Below are positions 57,591 to 64,000 of a stretch of 64,000 nt of DNA, one piece after another. The notes under the pieces are model-generated. The model was not told where the DNA came from. It saw only the letters and a list, made by a program, of their open reading frames with translations, and searched no databases. The stretch spans positions 1,922,001 to 1,986,000 of the forward strand of contig NADL03000599.1 of assembly GCA_002205965.3 (NCBI GenBank), written 5' to 3'. Numbering within the stretch: the first letter of the stretch is position 1; each line of letters opens with the position of its first letter. The translations under genes and the position numbers were made by a program. This stretch comes from Kappaphycus alvarezii. Its lineage: Eukaryota; Rhodophyta; Florideophyceae; Gigartinales; Solieriaceae.

Positions 57591-58511
57591 TTGAAGGTCG
57601 CAAAAAGTTGTCAGTTCGTATGTGAAGGAGCGTGCGGTGTACGGAGCAAAAAAAGAGCTGTGAGGCCTTGTAAATATTCCGAGACTACACATCGCCGCGT
57701 TATCAGGGAGGCCTCCAGCACCAGGCACGGGGCAAACCGCATCCGTAAGAACCTAGGACTCGCGCTATCAAGAGCGAAAGTACTGCGGATGCTGCAGCGG
57801 GAGCACAAACTCCAGTATCGGCAGATGAAGAAGTATTTTTCTTGGCTGATGCACATAAGAAGGACAGGATGGAGTTGGCGACCAAGATGGGGGGGACGGG
57901 AGCTTTATCAGTGGCAAAATGTTGTCTTTTCGGATGAAAATAAGTTTAATCTTTACGTCCCGGACAAATTTCCATACTATTGGCATGCTATTGGCAAAGA
58001 TGAACTCGTGTTCGCGAAAACGTAGAGGTTGTCAGCGTTTGATGGTGTTGGGATGCCTTTTTTTCTTTGGTTCATGTGATTTAGTGTTTACTAGAGGGCG
58101 ATATGACTCATCAAAGTATATCAAGACTTTACCGGAAAAATATCCTACCCTGGGCGGCCTTCAAACACTGGGAAGCCGGATATATCAACGGGCCAATTGC
58201 CCGTACCATGTTTGTAGAGCTACAAAAAGTGGTTCGGCGACAAGAAAGTACAGCGATTGGTGTGGCCATCACGTGCGCCTGACTTAAACCCAATATTGAA
58301 CCACTGGATGATTGTTGCGAGGGATATTTATGAGGATACGAGACACTTTGGTACTGTCAGGGAGCTTAGGGAGGCTTTCATTGTTAGCTGGTCGCGAATT
58401 TCCGAGGCAACGCTGCAAAACCTCGTCAAATTCATGTTGCGGCGTTTTATTGTCGTGATAAAGTCAAAAGGTCTCAATAAAGTACACTTGAAGTGTCCTC
58501 AGTTGCTTTGA
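57591..58511 (+). pseudogene. Tc1/mariner transposase relic 2
   Basis: Better preserved than the copy at 27.6 kb. Frame 1 (57591-58025): THRRVIREASS, RIRKNLGLALSRAKVLRMLQ (second helix-turn-helix), KLQYRQMKKYF, WQNVVFSDENKFNLYVPDKF with the first catalytic Asp, YYWH. Then a frame change to LMVLGCLFFF, and QRANCPYHVCRATK where the family has QxDNAPxH, so the second Asp is Ala. Last frame (58257-58511): VWPSRAPDLNPILNHW, where the third catalytic Glu of PIENLW is Leu, ending VIKSKGLNKVHL. Two of three catalytic residues are lost. Terminal repeats not found. Confidence 0.8.
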
Positions 58512-60390
58512 TTCTATAAATATGGGCTTAAGCAGTTGTTTATGTATCTTTTTTTGTTTAGAAGCAAATTTGAATATCTTTGCTGTACTTAGCTTGTCGG
58601 AACCTTTAAGGCATTATGCCGTTCAAGTTACATTGCTCGGTGGTCTGGAAGGAACCCCTGATCATATTCTTCTGACACGCACTTTATGTAAAGTATAGCA
58701 CAACCTTCCAATTCACCTGGAAAATTCCTAATAAATAGAAAAAAGAAATAACAACTGCAATAAATCCTCTAAAAATATCGATGGCTGTATTCCTATCATC
58801 CTCATCAGCATGCAGATTAGTTTCGAGGGTTATCATGATCATTTTAGACGAGTTCTACATTAAATTTTCACCACGGATAACCAAGAAATTCCGGATTCAG
58901 AGTACAAAGATGGAAAATGTGAGAAGTTCTTTTCCAAAATAGTGTGGCAGGGGGAATAACTCTGCGACTGATTGAACCATATAGTCTCCGACTATTGATT
59001 CATCCTGCACAAAAACACGGATAGTAGTAATAGATCCGCTCCAAATATAGGATATAGAATATTAGACAGATTGGGTAGAGAATAATAAGTAGATTTGCAG
59101 ATGAAATAGATTGATCTAGCTGAATTGGATTGCCTTCTTCATTTTTGTACCCTGAAGGGCCGTTGTTGCTCATCTTTGAGCGCTTTCTGCTTCAACTCTG
59201 CGATTTCTAGTTGGTATAAATATCCCTTGCGTACTGAAAAAAAATCTTTCAAATGCTTAAGCAAAAATTGACGTGTGAGTGCTCGTTGACAATACTTTAT
59301 AGTTGGCGCTGAGTAGTCGGAAAAAGTTAGTGCCTGGCCGCACAATATATCAACACTTCAGAATAAGCCACCCCGTTTACACCAAAAGCTCCCATTACAG
59401 AAGCCCCGACTCCCCCAGTCGGAACCTATTTATCCCAAAGTTTAGAGTTCAGTAGCATCAGAAAAGCTTCGTTTGAAGCCCAGGCATCCCCTCTCTGAGA
59501 ATAAGGGATTCTACACAGCTGCTCATAGCTGGAATAAGATATAAGTAGCTAGAGTTAAATTGTCTTTGTCGATCCGACAATTACCTATTCAACCTTTTTC
59601 TTTATTTCAAGTTTCCACCCGATCCTATACATGAATCCCTCACGGTATGGGGCACTGGGAAGACGCAGTCAAATTACTCTCTGGTTGCAGTTAGTTGCTG
59701 CTTTCTTATTATGCGGTGACCTGTGCACATTACTGTTCACCTGAAAATCTCTCCTTCTTTAGCTCAACTTGAAGGCAAATAGGACCCAAGGATGATTCAA
59801 TAATTTAGTTTCTCTGGGACGAAAGGAATAATACAGACGACAAGTATTGATTCAAGTGAGATCTCCTTTCCCGACGGCGGAATTACGCACACTCCTGCCA
59901 CTTACGGCACAGCACCTCGGTCGAACAGTTCGCCACAAAACCTCAACATACCAGCGCTTGCATCTTAACAGCCACTGCACCACCAAATCCGGACGAAAAA
60001 TCACTGTAATTTTTCCCTTGTTCCGTTCCTTTCATCCTTCTGGCGTCTTCCTGTGCGTGATTTATCCCAATCGTGCTAAATCGTTGCATTAACTGGTTAT
60101 CGATGGTAATTATTCAGTATTTTCGGTTTGGTCTCGGTCGGTTGATTACCCTAGATGGCTAGAACAACGCAAATGACCAACAAATCGACTAGAGGTAAGG
60201 AACCGTGAGACCATATTTCCAAGCTTGCATGACGGGTAGAGGAAGGTGTTTCGCGGATATTCCGCAACTGCCAGGGGGTGTTGACGTCACACGATTCTTA
60301 CAGCCGCATAGCATTCGCCAATGTCGAAATCGATTTTTGCGCCCCAGGAAATCTCCATCTCACCTTGCGGCTCTGAGATCATTGCGAACG
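58512..60390. other. No supported gene
   Basis: Short frames without motifs. 59807-59887 shares a repeat with 56517-56587. Confidence 0.45.
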
Positions 60391-61700
60391 TACTGACGTG
60401 GAGAAACTCAAAGCTTCAGGAGACGGAAAAATCATCTTGAAATTCGAGGATGGAAATGAGGTCGAACGGCCAGCTGGAGAACTTGAAAAATTTTTGGAAT
60501 GCACATCGTCTAGTTTACCTTAAGTGGAGGCAGATCGATTTACAAAGCGATCATCTCCAGAATTGGTCTTTCCGAATATGTCAAGGCCCAGGCCGATTAG
60601 AGACCCTTAGACGCTAATATGGACTTAGTTATGTCGCGAGTTTGGCTTTCTACCGGAAAGGTTACCGAGGAGTCCGGTCTGTAATACCGGTCTGTAATAC
60701 GTGAGGTAAGAAGAGGATGAAACTCCTCACGACATACTCCTATACACCATAGATTGGCGCCTCTTATTGGCAAGCGAGTAGCTGTCGGGAGAATCGGGGG
60801 AGGCGATAAACGATGCTTCCCACCCTCAGAGGGTTCTTGAGATCGACACTTGGTGTCTAAAACACCTGGGAAACATAAAAGAGGTAAGCATTGCTATGAA
60901 CCGTCCCGCGTCGCCATATGCTGTCCGTTAATGCCTTCCCGGACAAGTGGTCCCCATCAACGATTTAAAGGACTAATTCATGCTCGATGCCGTCGCAAAC
61001 GGAGTTTCTACGTTCCGCAGGGCTTCCATCATGGAACGGGGCGAGTAAAGTAGTTCTAGATTATCGGGTACAGAGGGGATATCCGCGGCCAGTTCGAGAT
61101 TTTATAGAACTGAGTGAGCATATCCGATCTCACCCCGCTTTACTTGTATCCATAGATCAACCTAGAGGGATTAAAGGCAATGATGCGATCAGGAGACGCT
61201 TGAGCGAATTCTACTTCGAATGGCTTTCCCGACTTCATCCAGATCTCTGCGAGGGCGTCTCGTATGTATTATGCATTCATTCCATCGGCTACCTGAAGAA
61301 TGGGGTCTGTGTAGACCTCCGTATCTCCAAAACGACCCTGTTCGACTGCACCGAGCGTTTCGTCATGCGTTTATACCCGGAATGTCTGAGGATCTTTGCA
61401 AGTGGCGGGAACCCCCAGCACTTTAGGAAGATAGATGAAGTCCGCCACATAAAACGGAAAGGTATAGACGAAGCCGCGATAGAAGCGCGAAAGGAGAGGA
61501 AAGGGCTCATCGAGGACAACTACGAGGTTCAAGAAGGCGCGCGAGGGGAGACCGCAGACCGTCTAGTGGCACTTGAGGATCTTTTGGCCCCATATAGTAT
61601 CTTATTCATCAGATTTCATTCGCCGTTTATATTTTCTTGCAACTCGGGCAGTGGTGCTTTCATACGTAACGGGAATTTCTACAGGCTCAAGGTGATCTGA
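60391..61700 (+). other. Coding-like + strand region, unknown
   Basis: 60397-60522 has one protein-like frame, VEKLKASGDGKIILKFEDGN then EVERPAGELEKFLE, ending in a stop. 60987-61700 is open for 237 codons with a charged, soluble-looking composition (GYPRPVRDFIELSEHIRSH, EARKERKGLIEDNYEVQEGA). I recognise no family. The position next to an opposite-strand Ty3 pol suggests it may be a gag-like or host-derived piece of another element, but nothing proves that. Confidence 0.3.
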
Positions 61701-64000
61701 AGGCCAGTTATCTAGACGTTGAAGATGCTCGGATTGCAGGCAGTACTTACGGAAGCGACTAGCGTTGATGGCTTCTTGAGAACCTATCATACTGAGAAAG
61801 GATAAAAAAGCGCTCGTGGTTTGCTCGAATAATTTCACAAGGACAGAAGTACCGGAATTGGAGTGACGGCCACTTGGGAGCCTGGAAGGTCTCACCATAC
61901 GCACCAATAACTTATCTCTAAAATAGAATTGGAGGTCCTGTGGTGCGCCTTTTTCGTCTTCTAGGCTCCTGAAGCCATTTTCGCGTGAAGCCTTGCTAGG
62001 GCCAGGGTCTCCATGGGACGAACTTCGACATCCTGGGGTAGCGGCGAGTGAATAAGATCGGTACCATTCATACGCGGTTAAAAACGGTATAGAAGCTCAA
62101 AGGGAGCCACTCCGCCCGGCCATTGCTGGCTTCATTTCAAATCAAAACACATAATTACGGAGGGAGTCGGCCCAATCCTCCCCATCATGGACAAACTTTC
62201 CAATTCAACACTTCAAAGTGCGGATCATCCCTTTCGCCCTCCCGTTGGACATATGGTCCTACGCCAAGACGGTCCACCACTTGATCCTATGATTTTTTAC
62301 GAATGAAACGAGATAATATTCCCTGAAAAAACTGCGATTGTTGCTCATGATGTGTTAAGGCGGACGAAATGACCGTGTTACCTCCCCTTCCTTAGAAATT
62401 ATGATGGTAGGCGCCGTTGCATCCAGTTTAGGTATGGTTATCGGCCACCCGGTGAGATATTAGACCCAAAACAATATATAAAGGAAGCTTCGTTGAACCG
62501 CTGCGATAGTCTTGTAAAATAAATACAGAAGATTGAGAATAGTCCACCAGCGGCGTGCCCAAGAAAGGTACATACTGCTTGATATTCTGCATCGGCTGAC
62601 ACGCATCACAGCAACGCGCGTATTCGCATACATCTTTGAGCATACTTAGGTAACAAAAATGGTCCTGCGCAAACCTGGGTGTAGTTCGAGCCATCCAATG
62701 GCCCACAATATGTTGAGGAAATGGAAGTATTTTAGTGTGAACCGTCTTACATGCGACGATTTGGAGAGCGACATTCGTAAGACGGAATAATTTCCCGTTC
62801 CAGAAGACGAAGTTCCTTGCCGTCCGTCTTGTTTCAACAGTTCCTTCGGCAAGACGCAAGATATATCTTCCATCGAAAGGAATTTGTGGACTAAGTTGAG
62901 ATGTGGCTCCAGGCCAGCGTCTTCCACTGCCTCTGCGGGGCCCACTAAGAGTATTATATACCCTTCATAATGATCGGTACCAACCTCTGCTTCTATCGTA
63001 AGCCTTGAAAGTACATCTGTGGACCTATTCATCTTCCCAGGTCAATAGCTAAGGACTTAATTGTATTCTACACGGAAGGTGAGCCAACAAGCTAGCTTTC
63101 TGTGCATTTATCTGCACAAGATGTGGTAGTTTTAATTACTGGTGGTCGGTAATGAGCTAGAAAGGGTGGATCTGTAACAGGTAAACATGAAAAACCCGTA
63201 GTCTAAACGATAACTGCCAGTGCTTCTCACTCGTAGGCGTACTCATGCTTCTCCGCAAGTTTCATCATACTACTTGCGTAAAGGACAAAAATACTTTTTT
63301 CATCCGACAGTTTCTGCAACAAAGCAGTGAAAGCAGCCGAGAAGGACGCATCTGTTCTCTACGATTAACGGCTTCTCAAAGTCCGCGAAGGGTAGGAAGA
63401 GAAGGGAATTGTGAGCTCCCTTGAGCGAGCGAAACGTCTCTTCCTCCCCATCGCCCCTTGCTCAATTATTTCTAGAAACAGTCATGGCATGTAAAACAGC
63501 CGCTCTCCCTGCGAAATCATTTATTAATCTCCAAAAGTATCCTGCCACCCTAGAAAACTGCAAATTTGCGTAGCATTGACGGGACTCGACATAGCTTGAA
63601 TGGAATCGACCTTGCTCTTGTCTATGCGTACCCCGCGTTCGTCAAATTTTTGGCGCAAGAAGTCTATCTGTCCTTGGGCGAGATATCACTTGGCCACCTT
63701 TAGCTCCAATCTATACCTTGCGATGACGCTTATATAGATCAATACGTGATCCAGGCGCTCCTATAGGTTGTTGAAAAAACCGTAACGTCCTCCAAATAAA
63801 CGAGGGCGAAGTCCATGCGCGCTACAACGCGATCCATTATTCTCTGAAATATTGATGGAGCATTCATGAGTCCAAACGGCTTAGCATCAAACTGGTAAGC
63901 GCACAAGCGACATAAGAGTGTCTTCTCTTTACAACACTCCTTGAGACAGACCTGCCAGTACCTGCTGAAAAGGTCGAACGATATTAACAATATCGCGTCG
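61701..64000 (-). mobile_element. Ty3/gypsy LTR retrotransposon pol relic (runs off the right edge)
   Basis: Read on the minus strand from the edge inward. Reverse transcriptase 63990-63739: LISFDLFSRYWQVCLKECCK, KPFGLMNAPSIFQRIMDRVV, LVYLEDVTVFS (the YLDD active site is YLED). RNase H region about 63660-63040 in several frames: IDKSKVDSIQAM, FADFEKPLIVEN. A NRSTDVLSRL linker at about 63030 corresponds to the family's N-ADALSR. Integrase zinc domain 62859-62428: TVHTKI…GHWMARTT…CEYARCCDACQ (HHCC). Integrase core pieces such as HHGEDWADSLRNY and PFELLYRF lie near 62080-62190. The order RT, RNase H, integrase is diagnostic of Ty3/gypsy. Stops and shifts throughout. Protease and gag would be outside the window; no LTR is recognised on the inner side. 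Confidence 0.8.

Noticed and set aside
1-64000. CRISPR arrays, bacterial operons, rRNA genes
   Set aside because: No regularly spaced repeats of CRISPR type, no ribosome binding sites or operon spacing, and no rRNA-like stretches were seen; introns and TE classes are eukaryotic.

Overview
The window looks like nuclear DNA of a photosynthetic eukaryote, most likely a red alga of the florideophyte type (inference, no species call). The genes are eukaryotic but nearly intronless. The only two introns I can support are short (113 and 129 nt) and both start GTACGT. One gene is a cyanobacterial-type tRNA methylthiotransferase with a transit-peptide-like leader, which points to a plastid. There is an RWP-RK regulator. 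More than half of the sequence is decayed transposable elements of many classes.

Gene islands: 9.98-11.54 kb RWP-RK protein (+). 13.69-14.999 kb mitochondrial-type 3-oxoacyl-ACP synthase (-), divergent from 15.874-17.0 kb fluoride exporter FEX (+), which converges on 17.215-19.434 kb glucosamine-6-phosphate synthase (-). 48.143-48.802 kb RPA-interacting protein (+). 51.361-53.402 kb MiaB-type protein carrying a parvulin-like domain (-). These are unrelated housekeeping functions (fatty acid/lipoate synthesis, fluoride detoxification, hexosamine supply for wall polymers, RPA import, tRNA modification). They do not form a pathway.

Mobile DNA: two copies of a TIR element with 16-bp palindromes (0.19-0.63 and 29.98-30.40 kb). 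Many fragments of non-LTR retrotransposons with a restriction-like endonuclease (1.7-6.4, 21-23, 46.5, 53.7-57.4 kb). A Harbinger-type transposase with a SANT/AT-hook partner (24-26.2 kb). Two Tc1/mariner relics (27.6-28.6 and 57.6-58.5 kb). A Ty1/copia relic with LTRs in an AT-rich block (30.77-37.35 kb). A Ty3/gypsy pol relic leaving the right edge (61.9-64 kb). The standout is a 7.5-kb element (38.84-46.32 kb) that encodes a Helitron-like Rep/helicase but is bounded by 130-170 bp terminal inverted repeats.

A recurring oddity is that several otherwise well-conserved genes (3-oxoacyl-ACP synthase, MiaB, one retrotransposon, the SANT protein) are broken almost only by one-base deficits in G/C homopolymers. 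This suggests base-calling errors as a rival to pseudogenisation.
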